The notes under the pieces: generated by a model
Databases searched by the model: none
Told to the model about the DNA's origin: nothing
The model's input: only the letters and a program-made list of their open reading frames with translations
Part shown: in pieces, positions 7,718 to 14,754 of the stretch
Layout: the number at the start of each line of letters is the position of its first letter
How positions within the stretch are numbered: position 1 is the stretch's first letter
Translations under genes and position numbers: made by a program
Source of the DNA: Leptospira adleri
GTDB lineage: Bacteria; Spirochaetota; Leptospiria; Leptospirales; Leptospiraceae
Assembly: GCF_002811985.1 (NCBI RefSeq)
Contig: NZ_NPDU01000094.1
Span: 1-14,781, forward strand
Direction of reading: 5' to 3'
Length of the DNA: 14,781 nucleotides

Positions 7718-7900
7718 TATCATTCGAACGAAGGAATATACGTAAGCCTGTTCTTAATTGCCGGCTTCGTATTACAGTCGATCAGCTATTTTCGAATGGT
7801 AAAAACCGTTTTTCAACAAAATAGCGGGAGGGCGTTTCTTACCTGGTTTTCTCCATTTCTTATTCTTTTAATCTTTTTTTTATGGATCTATAGACCGTAA
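7718..7900 (+). pseudogene. Hydrophobic 60-codon reading frame without a standard start
   Basis: This frame is open for 60 codons between TAG (7715) and TAA (7898). It encodes two hydrophobic segments separated by a basic linker: LFLIAGFVLQSISYF, then MVKTVFQQNSGRAF, then LTWFSPFLILLIFFLWIYRP. It reads like a real small two-helix membrane protein. There is no ATG, GTG or TTG before the first helix. CTG at 7748 follows AAGGA by 12 nt and is the only plausible initiator. It is either a remnant that lost its start or a gene using a rare start. The surrounding DNA from 7434 to 8510 has no other coding frame I can support. Confidence 0.35.
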
Positions 7901-8089
7901 CGATTCGTTTTTCGAAAACACTTTAAAAAGTCCTCCTAACGGGGATTGATCAGACAATCTTTAAAAAAGGAGAACGAATCCAACGACGAATTAGGCCTTA
8001 AATGTTTCCGCTGTTTTTTAGTATTCACGTGTTCAGATTCAAATAAACAAAGAATCCTTATTTACTTTGAACAGAGGGCAGGAAGGTAA

Positions 8090-8123
8090 AACCCAAGACG
8101 TTCGTGGGTTCCGCTTTTTGCGG
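8090..8123. repeat. Tandem pair of hairpins in intergenic DNA
   Basis: AACCCA-N9-TGGGTT (8090-8110) is directly followed by CCGC-TTTTT-GCGG (8111-8123). It could be a dispersed hairpin element or part of an RNA structure. From here to the ankyrin gene (8124-8510) I see only tiny frames, such as a 33-codon one near 8391-8492 with no recognisable content. Confidence 0.3.
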
Positions 8124-8510
8124 GGTGTGAAATTTAAGGAAAGGATATGACCTTATTCTGAGGATTCATTTTGAGCATCTTATCGGAAAAATGAAATGTA
8201 TACTATACCTTATCAAAGAAGGTCTACCTAAAATTCCGTAATGTCCCAAGTCTACTACATTCTCAAAGGGATTCATCGTCAGATGAGTTTCTCACCGGCA
8301 TATTTCAAAAACGAAAAATTTTCAAGGGCGGAAACCAGACTTTTCCTAACGGATAGTTGACCTTCAAGTTAACACTTCTGTGTCTCAACTAAATGGGAAA
8401 CAAAAGTATGGCGATATGGAGAAGCAAAAACTTTAAAGTTCGTGGCTTGGTGAGTCTTTCTCAAAATATCTTGCTCAAGCAGTTTCAAGACTAATTGTTG
8501 AACTTATTGA

Positions 8511-9743
8511 ATGAAAATCAAGAGAACCTTCTTTTTCCTGATGAGAACAGCATTGATCGCCTTGCTTTCCTATCAATCAAATTGTTCCAATTCGAACAAC
8601 ATACCTTTGGGTGATGAATACACGGGCTCTGGACTGAGCAGCGATGAAATAAATTTTTTAGAATCGGTAAAATTAGGAACTGGAGACCGCGAGAATCTAT
8701 TTGAAGTTCAAAAAGCATTGTCGAAAATTTCCAATATCGACGTTCAACATCCACGGACTGGATGCACCGCATTACTTTATTCGATAGATAACTACAAATC
8801 TCCCATAGTAGCCAAATTTCTAATAAAACACGGAGCAAGCGTAAACAAAATCCCTCCTTGTCGCGAGTCTCCCTTAGGCGGGGCCGCTTACGCGCAGAAC
8901 TATTCCTTAGTTAAGTTTCTCTTAGATTCAGGTTCCAAAGACGTAAATTCGCAAGATTCTCTCGGCACTCCTTTGAATTTTGCATCAAGAGTACCCAATC
9001 TGCGTTTGATCAGATTACTGATCAAAAATGGAGCCGATGTCAATTTACCCGATAAGGTTAATGATACTTCGGTAATTACCCAAAATGATACTCCGTTAAC
9101 AGTGATCACAAGGAATATAGACCAAGATTTCTCATATAGTGAATCGAATACAATCGAGGCGATGAAATTTTTGATTCATAAAGGAGCAAATTTGAACCAT
9201 GTAAATCAAGTAGGAATGACACCATTGATGTATTCCGCCTCGTACGGTTCTTATGATATAACGAAACTTTTAATCGACGAAGGCGCAAACATCAATGCGG
9301 AGACAGGTTATGGAACACCGCTTATGCTTTCAGGATCTTATGACATAACGAAACTTTTAATCAATAAAGGAGCCGACATCAACGCCAAAAACTATTTCGG
9401 TTGTTCGGTCTTATTCAAGGTCGTCTCGGTAAAATACGGCTTCGACAAAGAAGAATATCAAAGTAGTTTAAATTGGCAGTACAAAACCGCCAAACTTCTA
9501 ATTTCGAAGGGAGCCGATGTAAATGCAAAGAACGAGGACGGCTATTCCGTTCTCATGGCCGCGATATGGCCTGGTAAAACCTCCACGAAAATAGTAAAAC
9601 TTTTGATCGATCACGGTGCAGACGTAAACGCAAAATCGAAAAACGGACTTACACCTCTTATTAAAGCCGCCAAAGAAAACCAATCGGAAGTAATACATTT
9701 GCTCTTAGAGAAAGGCGCGAAAAACATAAGTCACACAGATTAA
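8511..9743 (+). CDS. Ankyrin-repeat protein, putative lipoprotein
   Basis: This 410-residue protein has a basic N-terminus, a hydrophobic stretch at about 6-20 and Cys25 in LLSYQSNC. That is a plausible but imperfect spirochaetal lipobox (Gln at -3, Asn at -1), so export and lipidation are likely, not certain. From about residue 60 on it is built of roughly eight ankyrin repeats, seen from the recurring helix-2/loop pattern KLLIxxGADVNAK at 103-112, 135-145, 168-178, 219-229, 251-262, 280-292, 328-340 and 363-375, with a final one ending near 403. Such proteins bind other proteins; the partner is unknown. A 29-codon unit is a near-exact local duplication. The ribosome site is weak; ATG at 8541 is an alternative start but would shorten the signal peptide. 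No operon partner is visible. Confidence 0.85.
   Translation: MKIKRTFFFLMRTALIALLSYQSNCSNSNNIPLGDEYTGSGLSSDEINFLESVKLGTGDRENLFEVQKALSKISNIDVQHPRTGCTALLYSIDNYKSPIVAKFLIKHGASVNKIPPCRESPLGGAAYAQNYSLVKFLLDSGSKDVNSQDSLGTPLNFASRVPNLRLIRLLIKNGADVNLPDKVNDTSVITQNDTPLTVITRNIDQDFSYSESNTIEAMKFLIHKGANLNHVNQVGMTPLMYSASYGSYDITKLLIDEGANINAETGYGTPLMLSGSYDITKLLINKGADINAKNYFGCSVLFKVVSVKYGFDKEEYQSSLNWQYKTAKLLISKGADVNAKNEDGYSVLMAAIWPGKTSTKIVKLLIDHGADVNAKSKNGLTPLIKAAKENQSEVIHLLLEKGAKNISHTD
9246..9362 (+). repeat. Recent tandem duplication inside the ankyrin gene
   Basis: The 30-nt segments starting at 9246 and 9333 differ at only two positions and both encode GSYDITKLLI. The spacing is 29 codons instead of the 33 of a standard ankyrin unit. 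The second copy has lost about four residues in the first helix (TPLML then SGSYD, against TPLMYSASYGSYD). This suggests a recent duplication followed by, or made with, a small in-frame deletion. Confidence 0.75.
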
Positions 9744-9814
9744 GATATAAAACGGAACCTCAAGAAATGGAACTCACGTATACAATAAACTTTTTTGAAA
9801 GTAGGCGAAAAAAC

Positions 9815-10033
9815 TCAATTTTGTTTTGCTGTCCTCCGGTGGCTTTTCGGAGTTTTCGGTTTATCCTTTAAACCGTCGATTCCAAATAACTCATATTGAC
9901 TTAGGTATTTGTAACCCGTTACGCGGCTGATTCCAAATTCTTTGCAAAGGTCTATGATGGACCAGCCTCCCTGTTTCCAGGCAACTACAAACTTCATCCT
10001 TTCTTGATACACGTAGGTCTCCTTCCAAGGCAT
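9815..10033 (-). pseudogene. IS481-family transposase, N-terminal remnant
   Basis: This frame encodes 72 residues matching the N-terminal helix-turn-helix of IS481-family transposases: MPWKETYVYQERMKFV, then WSIIDLCKEFGISRVTGYKYL (the HTH, about 24-44), then a GIDGLKDKPKTPKSH linker. The frame stops there, so the whole DDE integrase core is missing. The start is well supported by TTGGAGG 7 nt before the ATG. Upstream DNA still has the typical end of such an element. It cannot code for an active transposase. Confidence 0.85.
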
Positions 10034-10109
10034 CGGCTTTCCTCCAATGCCAGGTATATGTCACCTATGTGCCCGGTCTGTTTTGTTACCTATCTGGGGA
10101 GTCTGTACC
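9815..10109 (-). mobile_element. Truncated IS481-family element with one terminal region left
   Basis: Upstream of the remnant transposase start (plus coordinates 10034-10109) is a terminal region with two related 12-mers in direct orientation: TGTCACCTATGT (10059-10070) and TGTTACCTATCT (10084-10095), 10 of 12 bases alike and 25 nt apart. They are separated by GCCCGG and followed by GGGG. Such repeated ends are usual transposase-binding sites. The other end was not found next to 9815, so the element is deleted there. Exact boundaries are approximate. Confidence 0.55.
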
Positions 10110-10164
10110 TTTTTAAACGTTCCCTTACATCCTTTATAAAAACAGAATTGTCAAGTTATGAAAT

Positions 10165-10686
10165 TTAACCGCGCCGAATCGCTTCCGGAGTTGGTAAGGG
10201 AAGATTTTGATCGAGAAACTCCGTGAATTCTTGAAACCAAAAAACGAAAGCTTCCCAACCCGGTGGCGGTACAATCCAGAGGAAGCGGACCGAGGAAGGA
10301 CCGAATGTGGAAGCGAAGCCATATTGTGTGCCGTCGATGATGATGCCTGTTCGCGGTTCTGCAAACGGAATGCTGATTTCGCGCAACTTCTCAAAGAAGA
10401 GTGAGATGGAAGCGTGATCGACTTCAGCCTGAGAACTATACAGAGTCGGCTCGAGTGTGGTTCTCCCTAAGTCTCCGGGGCGATCCCAAACAACGCGGCG
10501 CACCACGGACCGATCCGGAGCGTGATAAACGAGCCAGCGAGAAAAGAAATCAAAACTTGGGTAGCGCCAGAAATGGGTTAGCTTCGCGTTCTCCGGAGGA
10601 GGAGGAAGGGCAAGGAATTCGGCAATTGCTTCGAGCTTCTCTTCGGCTTGTCGCATCCTTTGAAACTGCAGGTCACTACTTAGCAC
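10165..10686 (-). CDS. Hypothetical protein, GC-rich, possibly acquired
   Basis: This 173-residue soluble protein starts at GTG (10686), where AGGAG is placed 6 nt upstream; an in-frame TTG at 10728 has no such site. The N-terminus is a predicted helix (QRMRQAEEKLEAIAEFLA). The C-terminal half has IIIDGTQYGFASTFGPSS, RFLWIVPPPGW and a final helical WFQEFTEFLDQNL. It is rich in aromatic residues and has no signal peptide or catalytic motif I recognise. This layout recalls small widespread proteins of unknown role, including some immunity-like proteins, but I cannot name the family. A 60-base sample (10441-10500) is 38/60 G+C, well above the neighbouring DNA (19/60 at 12661-12720), and it lies beside an IS relic, so horizontal transfer is likely. 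Confidence 0.7.
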   Translation of the reverse strand: MLSSDLQFQRMRQAEEKLEAIAEFLALPPPPENAKLTHFWRYPSFDFFSRWLVYHAPDRSVVRRVVWDRPGDLGRTTLEPTLYSSQAEVDHASISLFFEKLREISIPFAEPRTGIIIDGTQYGFASTFGPSSVRFLWIVPPPGWEAFVFWFQEFTEFLDQNLPLPTPEAIRRG

Positions 10687-10913
10687 GGTCTTCTCCTGCA
10701 AGGTTATTTCGAATAACTGAAATAACAAGTAGTTTGTTTGATTTCAAGCTTTTGTACATAATGTTAAACATGGACGAGTAAATTCAAGTCGCTATTTTTC
10801 ATAATTAAAATTGTGACTGCACTTTCGGAATAGAAATTAAATATTTTACTGGAATATATTAGCGATATTGATAACATTCGTTTAGAATACGTAAATTACT
10901 TTTACTAAAATAA

Positions 10914-11143
10914 ATTTTGGACCAGAAAATCGAAGCCTTAATCAGAATTTAAAGACTTGCTCGATAGCACTTCAGCAGTCATAAAAAAACTTTATCAACG
11001 AAGCTCTATCCGATATCTTTAAAGCAAAATCATTTCTATTCGAATTCGAGGAAGCCGAACTTCGTAATGGTAAATAGCACAATACTTTTGATAATGAACA
11101 ATTGTTTATCATTTACGAAATCATAAAGATTGATCGTCGTTAA
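10914..11143 (+). pseudogene. Decayed gene of unknown function
   Basis: Translating across frame changes gives coherent peptide pieces in order on the plus strand. ILDQKIEALIRI lies at 10914-10949, and KDLLDSTSAVIKKLY follows in a second frame. From 10997, NEALSDIFKAKSFLFEFEEA, then ELRNGK, is followed by TAG at 11075 and continues as HNTFDNEQLFIIYEIIKIDRR to TAA at 11141. The acidic-helical, Phe-rich text looks like real protein sequence but is broken by at least two frameshifts and one stop. I do not recognise the family. The remaining DNA between the hypothetical gene and here (10729-10913) is AT-rich with no gene. Confidence 0.5.
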
Positions 11144-11183
11144 CTTTTTGTTATAAATTTTGCTTCGTAGCGGAAATTTTAAT

Positions 11184-11566
11184 TTAATATGGATGGGCTT
11201 GAATATCAATTACAATGTCCTGTTCGAGGATCACAGTAATGATACGAGTTATATCTCCGGCATAACTATTCAGATGTTCGAGATACTGGTATCTTTCATA
11301 TTTCTTCCCCTCACTTCACGGCTTTCCAACATTGAAGAGGGGCCCCATGATTCAAACAGCATTTCCTTAGTCATCCCCCGTGATATGCGTTCATTAAAAA
11401 TTAATTTACCATATTTATTTCCGTATTTTTTCAATAACATCTTAAGTCGTACTCGACGATCCAATTTGATTTTTTTTAGTCGCCTATATTTAATAGTCTC
11501 CAGCACTCCAACGACCAAAACGAAAGCTAAATAAACAAAAAAAATAATTGTTAAGGGATCTTTCAT
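11184..11566 (-). pseudogene. Small membrane-anchored protein, broken by a frameshift
   Basis: The gene begins at 11566 with TAGGAG 4 nt before the ATG and encodes one N-terminal membrane helix (PLTIIFFVYLAFVLVVGVLE), a very basic stretch, then GKLIFNERISRGMTKEMLFE and SWGPSSMLESREVRGRN. In that frame it stops at 11270 after 98 residues. Shifting by -1 near codon 93 gives a natural continuation, QYLEHLNSYAGDITRIITVI then LEQDIVIDIQAHPY, to TAA at 11184. The GMTKEML...SWG pattern followed by a beta-strand tail recalls SmpA/OmlA-like small domains. No slippery heptamer lies at the break, so a mutation (or sequencing error) is the simplest reading. If real, the truncated protein lacks the strand-rich end of the domain. 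Confidence 0.6.
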
Positions 11567-11967
11567 ATACTCCTACGGCTGCAAAACTCAATTTTAGGAA
11601 CCGCACTTTCGATGCATAAATATTGATTTCTTATACCTGCCAAAATACGTAAATTCTGGTATTACTAAAACAAACTCATCAAAAACTTAGATAAATTTCT
11701 ACGATGACTATTTTTCTCAATGTTGAAGCTTCATCATGCCTAACTTAACGCGGTCATTGATAGCGCGTCCTACATTTTTAGAATGGTTAAGCAAACACTC
11801 TGTACGTAGGAGCTTACTAATTGAATATTCTAAAAAACAAGCCTCCGTCAAAGCTGTCAGATGTAAAAAGCCATTCTTGAAATTAATTCAATGCCACAAA
11901 AATAAAGTTGCAAACTCACAGACGCGCTGTCTCTGACTTGAATTCTTTGAGGTCTTGCAAAATCACT
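11567..11967. other. Intergenic, AT-rich, no supported gene
   Basis: I see no convincing gene here. A 66-codon plus-strand frame (11736-11936) has no ribosome site and reads as an unstructured mixture of Arg, Lys and Ser. AATACGTAAATT at 11644-11655, followed by TTACTAAAA, repeats the sequence at 10886-10897, which is also followed by TTACTAAAA; a GCACTTTCG 9-mer precedes both (10819 and 11603). These shared words suggest degenerate copies of a short repeat flanking the two broken genes in between. Confidence 0.4.
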
Positions 11968-12703
11968 TTACGAATCGTCCCTCTGAAAAAAAATCAAAGG
12001 AAGCGCTTTGAAACGAGCGGGAATGGCCTCGGGAAGAGCATCATGAATTCCGATTAACGTAAGACCCGTGTATGCAATTAAGATCCTGTTAGTAGCAAGA
12101 AATACGAAACTACAATCTTCTGCCCGAGTGGTTTAAAACCCAGAATCCATAGCCTCCGTGATCAATTTCTCAACCGTGACCTTTTCGCCAAAGAAGATGC
12201 AAGCTTTGCGCCATTTTAGCCATCCAGTCCTGTTTTCGATTGTTCTACTATTTCAATGTTCTTAATTCCTTTGATGAACTCTGCCGTCCTTTGAATATTT
12301 TTCATTGTTTCCTTTAAAGCTCATGGCTTGATCGCATGAGGAGAGCTCTTCCCAAGTTCTCATTTGTGCGAAACTTTAAGGACACTATCTTGCTAAAGCG
12401 ATATCTTTCAATCCTCCTTGGATCTCTTTCCCAAAGTTCGGATCATTGCCGAATATTTTAAAAAATAGGTTTTGATCGGCTTTCTATTGAGCAGATCACA
12501 TTCACTTCGTCAAGTCCTTGTTTTTTGGCATGTATTAACAACAAGTTTCGACACTGGTCGACAATTCATGCGACCACCGCTATAACCTCTACGCTTTCAA
12601 GCTCTCGATTTAAGAAAAGATCATGAATACGAAAAATATTCTTACTGTATATTTCCCTCTTTGGGTGAAAATACAAATGCAAACCGCTTTCAATCTTTCG
12701 AAA
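11968..12703 (-). pseudogene. Heavily decayed gene of unknown function
   Basis: On the minus strand protein-like text runs for about 245 codons with internal stops. One frame gives SGLHLYFHPKREIYSKN and LNRELESVEVIAVVA to TGA at 12568, then IVDQCRNLLLIHAKKQGLDE and VNVICSIESRSKPIF to TAA at 12460. A +1 shift in a T6 run continues as FFKIFGNDPNFGKEIQGGLK. After stops at 12387, 12378 and 12264 the same frame resumes with FFGEKVTVEKLITEAMDSGF, a stop at 12135, then FLATNRILIAYTGLTLIGIH and DALPEAIPARFKALPL to TAA at 11970. Retaining one frame across many stops is typical of a dead gene. The family was not recognised, and part could be chance. Confidence 0.45.
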
Positions 12704-12826
12704 TTATTAGAACATTCTGACAAATATGGTGCGGGTGAATTACGTTATACTACGATTATTCTCGTAAATTCTATAGTTTTTTTTCTTACGAATGCCGGAG
12801 AAGGATTGATTATGACTAAAATTTAG
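12623..12826 (+). CDS. Doubtful small hypothetical protein
   Basis: This is a 67-codon frame with one hydrophobic segment (TTIILVNSIVFFLTNAGEGL) near the end. There is no clear ribosome site (only AGAAAAGA). Its first half is antisense to the decayed minus-strand gene, so at most one of the two readings can be right there. It is kept because the second half has a plausible helix and no competing frame on the other strand. Low confidence. Confidence 0.2.
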   Translation: MNTKNILTVYFPLWVKIQMQTAFNLSKLLEHSDKYGAGELRYTTIILVNSIVFFLTNAGEGLIMTKI

Positions 12827-13042
12827 AAAAAGTGAGAAGAGATTCAAGAATCAAATCCAAATCTTCGATGTGTTAAAGAATCGTTGAAATGAGAATCATA
12901 TCAATCGAGAAAGAGAATTAAAAAATATCGCCCAGGTCAATTCCGGAACTAAAATGGCTTCAAAATCCGATCGTTAACCTGAGTTTTTTTAAGAAGTCCG
13001 GATATATCAGTAATTATCTTAGTTGAAGGGAAGATAAAAATA

Positions 13043-13072
13043 GCGCAAGTTTCGTTATTTGTAAACCTGCGC
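13043..13072. repeat. Imperfect hairpin
   Basis: GCGCA-A-GTTT pairs with AAAC-C-TGCGC (one internal mismatch, 10-nt loop). It lies next to the hairpin at 13079-13100 and may form the second part of a transcript-end structure for the lipoprotein gene. The rest of 12827-13042 is AT-rich and empty. Confidence 0.35.
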
Positions 13073-13078
13073 ACTAAA

Positions 13079-13100
13079 CCGATCCGCAACTGCGAATCGG
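13079..13100 (-). terminator. Hairpin downstream of lipoprotein gene
   Basis: CCGATCCGC (13079-13087) pairs with GCGAATCGG (13092-13100) over a 4-nt loop: nine positions with one C-A mismatch. Read on the minus strand it lies 36 nt after the lipoprotein stop and is followed by a short TTT. A weak intrinsic terminator is the likely role. Confidence 0.5.
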
Positions 13101-13135
13101 AAATTTATAATTCAAATTGACGGGGGAAACGAAAC

Positions 13136-13738
13136 TTAAAAACCACAAACGAGTGCGGTCTGGCAAAGTTCTAAGCTATTATACTTTCCTCCATTCGCAT
13201 TTGGGCAAGTATATTTTCCACCACCGGCCGAGACGCAGGTCAGATTTCCAGCAGCTACCACAGTTAAGCGGAGTGTTGCGGTTTTGTTCGCGGAAGCTCC
13301 CGACAATGAAGAGGAAAGAGTATAATCAAATTCGAAATCTGTTTGAGCCATCGTTGCCGTTGGCGTCCCGGATAGCGTCTTAGTCGCCTGATCGTATGTT
13401 ACTCCATTTGGAAGCGCTGAAATCGATGCGGGCTTCATAGTCAAATTACTGAACTTGCAATCCGGCGTTCCCGTAAATTCAATAAATTTTAATGAATGAA
13501 TCCCGCGGCCAACTTCAGCCGAATTGAAGGGTAAAGATTGGCTCGGATTCGTATCAACATTTACCAACTTGTAAGAAGAAATATTTGGCTGACAAGTATA
13601 AGCTAAGAGAAAAACAGGGTTACTAACGAAAAGCGTTGTCAAAGGGTCATCTTCCTTTTTTTTCTTACCATCATCGCACGAAAAGATCAACCCTATCACC
13701 ATGAATGCAGCCAGCGTCTTTAAAATGCTATTTTTCAT
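13136..13738 (-). CDS. Putative lipoprotein with Ig-like segment and Cys-rich tail
   Basis: This 200-residue protein has a clean lipoprotein signal peptide: basic MKNSILK, a hydrophobic core and the lipobox LIFSC with Cys21 as the lipidation site. A charged DDGKKKKEDD linker follows. Residues about 100-162 resemble a bacterial Ig-like (He_PIG) module, from LPNGVTYDQATKTLSGTP and a strand-rich TATLRLTVV. The last 35 residues hold four cysteines (168, 178, 192, 198) in a short duplicated GGKYTCPN/GGKYNSLELC pattern, probably two disulfides. It is likely a surface or periplasmic lipoprotein of unknown ligand. AGGAG lies 12 nt before the ATG, slightly far. The gene is intact, in contrast to the pseudogenes around it. 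Confidence 0.8.
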   Translation of the reverse strand: MKNSILKTLAAFMVIGLIFSCDDGKKKKEDDPLTTLFVSNPVFLLAYTCQPNISSYKLVNVDTNPSQSLPFNSAEVGRGIHSLKFIEFTGTPDCKFSNLTMKPASISALPNGVTYDQATKTLSGTPTATMAQTDFEFDYTLSSSLSGASANKTATLRLTVVAAGNLTCVSAGGGKYTCPNANGGKYNSLELCQTALVCGF

Positions 13739-13983
13739 TATTTTAATTTCTCCTAAATCAGTAAATTCGAATAAAATAGTTACTCAGTTTACTTAAATTC
13801 AAATAAATCTCTTTTTTGACAACTGATTTCATTTTATAAAAAAGGACCTAATCACAGGATTTACGAATATTTCACTATAAAAGTATGAAAATAATAAATT
13901 CTTCTATCCATGACTATCTCAATAAAAGGTTGTAGACCGTTCCAAATTCGATGGATTGCATATCCAAATCTATCGGTTGAATT

Positions 13984-14166
13984 ATGCCTAAACACAGTCA
14001 TCCATCATAAAATGATCTTCCTGAGATATGGAAAATCACCATTGCTAAGCTGTATAGAGTATCATCATCTTTGCATGTAACCTCGGACTTTAATCCAAAG
14101 GAAAGCGCACGCCTTGTTGATAAAGGCAAGATGATCGCCGTGATGTCTTTTACCGTTATCAAATAA
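13984..14166 (+). pseudogene. Small gene interrupted by an in-frame TAA
   Basis: From ATG at 13984 the frame reads MPKHSHPS, meets TAA at 14008, and then continues with coherent protein text NDLPEIWKITIAKLYRVSSS, LHVTSDFNPKESARLVDKGK and MIAVMSFTVIK to TAA at 14164. The 52-residue tail looks conserved in style, with no other start after the stop in this frame before the MIAVM methionine. It may be a remnant of a longer protein. The family was not recognised, and no ribosome site is seen. The region 13739-13983 upstream of it, between the lipoprotein start and here, has no gene. Confidence 0.4.
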
Positions 14167-14245
14167 AAACTAAAGTGCATCAATCCTTGCATCGCGCGTC
14201 ACGCCCAGGAGACAAAAGCCGGCCCTTCTCCAGGATTCAATCTGA

Positions 14246-14754
14246 GAAATTGTGCGAAAGGCTTTGGATCGAATGCCAGAAGTAAACGGTCCTCCGCACC
14301 CAAACCGAGTCAGCGAAGAGATTGAAAAAAAGTCTTAGAGTATTCTCTACAACGTCCTACTCATGGATGTTTAAAGGTCGTGCAACAACTCAGTCTCAAG
14401 GGAATCAAAGTAAGCTCGGGAGGAGTTTGGGCGAGAAATAAACTCGTAACCAAACGTCAAAGACTTCTCAGACTCGAAGAACATCATAAAGATCAGATCA
14501 TTCCTCTAAGCGAGGACCAGATTAAACTCCTCGAAAGATTCGATCCCGAATACAGAGAAAGGCACATACAAGCCGATTCTACTGGAGAATTAGTCTCCAT
14601 GGACACTTTCATGGTCGGTTCCCTAAAGGGAGTTGGAAGAGTCTATTTGCAAACCGTTATCGATTGTCACAGTCGATTTGCTTGGGGAAGACTTTTTAAT
14701 ACAAAAGTAAGCGTCGAAGCAACCGCACCTTCCGCAACCGCAAAAATCTGTTAA
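14246..14754 (+). pseudogene. IS481-family transposase remnant with frame break and truncation
   Basis: The pieces are in order for an IS481-type integrase. Frame one (14246-14338) gives ALDRMPEVNGPPHPNRVSEE then IEKKS and a stop. The -1 frame continues VLEYSLQRPTHGCLKVVQQL, the S-S-GGVWARNKLVTKRQRLLRL block, LLERFDPEYRERHIQADS and the start of the rve core, with MDTFMVGSLKGVGRVYLQ (first catalytic Asp) and TVIDCHSRFAWGRLF. It then departs from the family at about 14704 and stops at 14752. The second half of the catalytic core, including the Glu of DDE, is missing, as is the N-terminal HTH. The junction of the two frames is A-AAA-AAG at 14326-14332. It is a dead element. Confidence 0.8.

Noticed and set aside
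8391..8492. 33-codon frame upstream of the ankyrin gene (GNKSMAIWRSKNFK-like)
   Set aside because: Too short, no ribosome site and no recognised family; may be a relic but cannot be supported.
10401..10781. 126-codon plus-strand frame
   Set aside because: It is antisense to the GC-rich hypothetical gene; GC-rich DNA commonly leaves long opposite frames. The minus frame has the AGGAG-GTG start and better protein composition.
11160..11534. 124-codon plus-strand frame
   Set aside because: It is antisense to the well-initiated membrane-protein gene at 11184-11566, has no ribosome site and no protein-like pattern beyond AT-rich hydrophobics.
11736..11936. 66-codon plus-strand frame
   Set aside because: No ribosome site, no domain, no hydrophobic or helical pattern; chance frame.
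13998..14192. 64-codon minus-strand frame
   Set aside because: The plus strand of the same DNA reads as more coherent protein text (pseudogene at 13984-14166), and this frame has no ribosome site.
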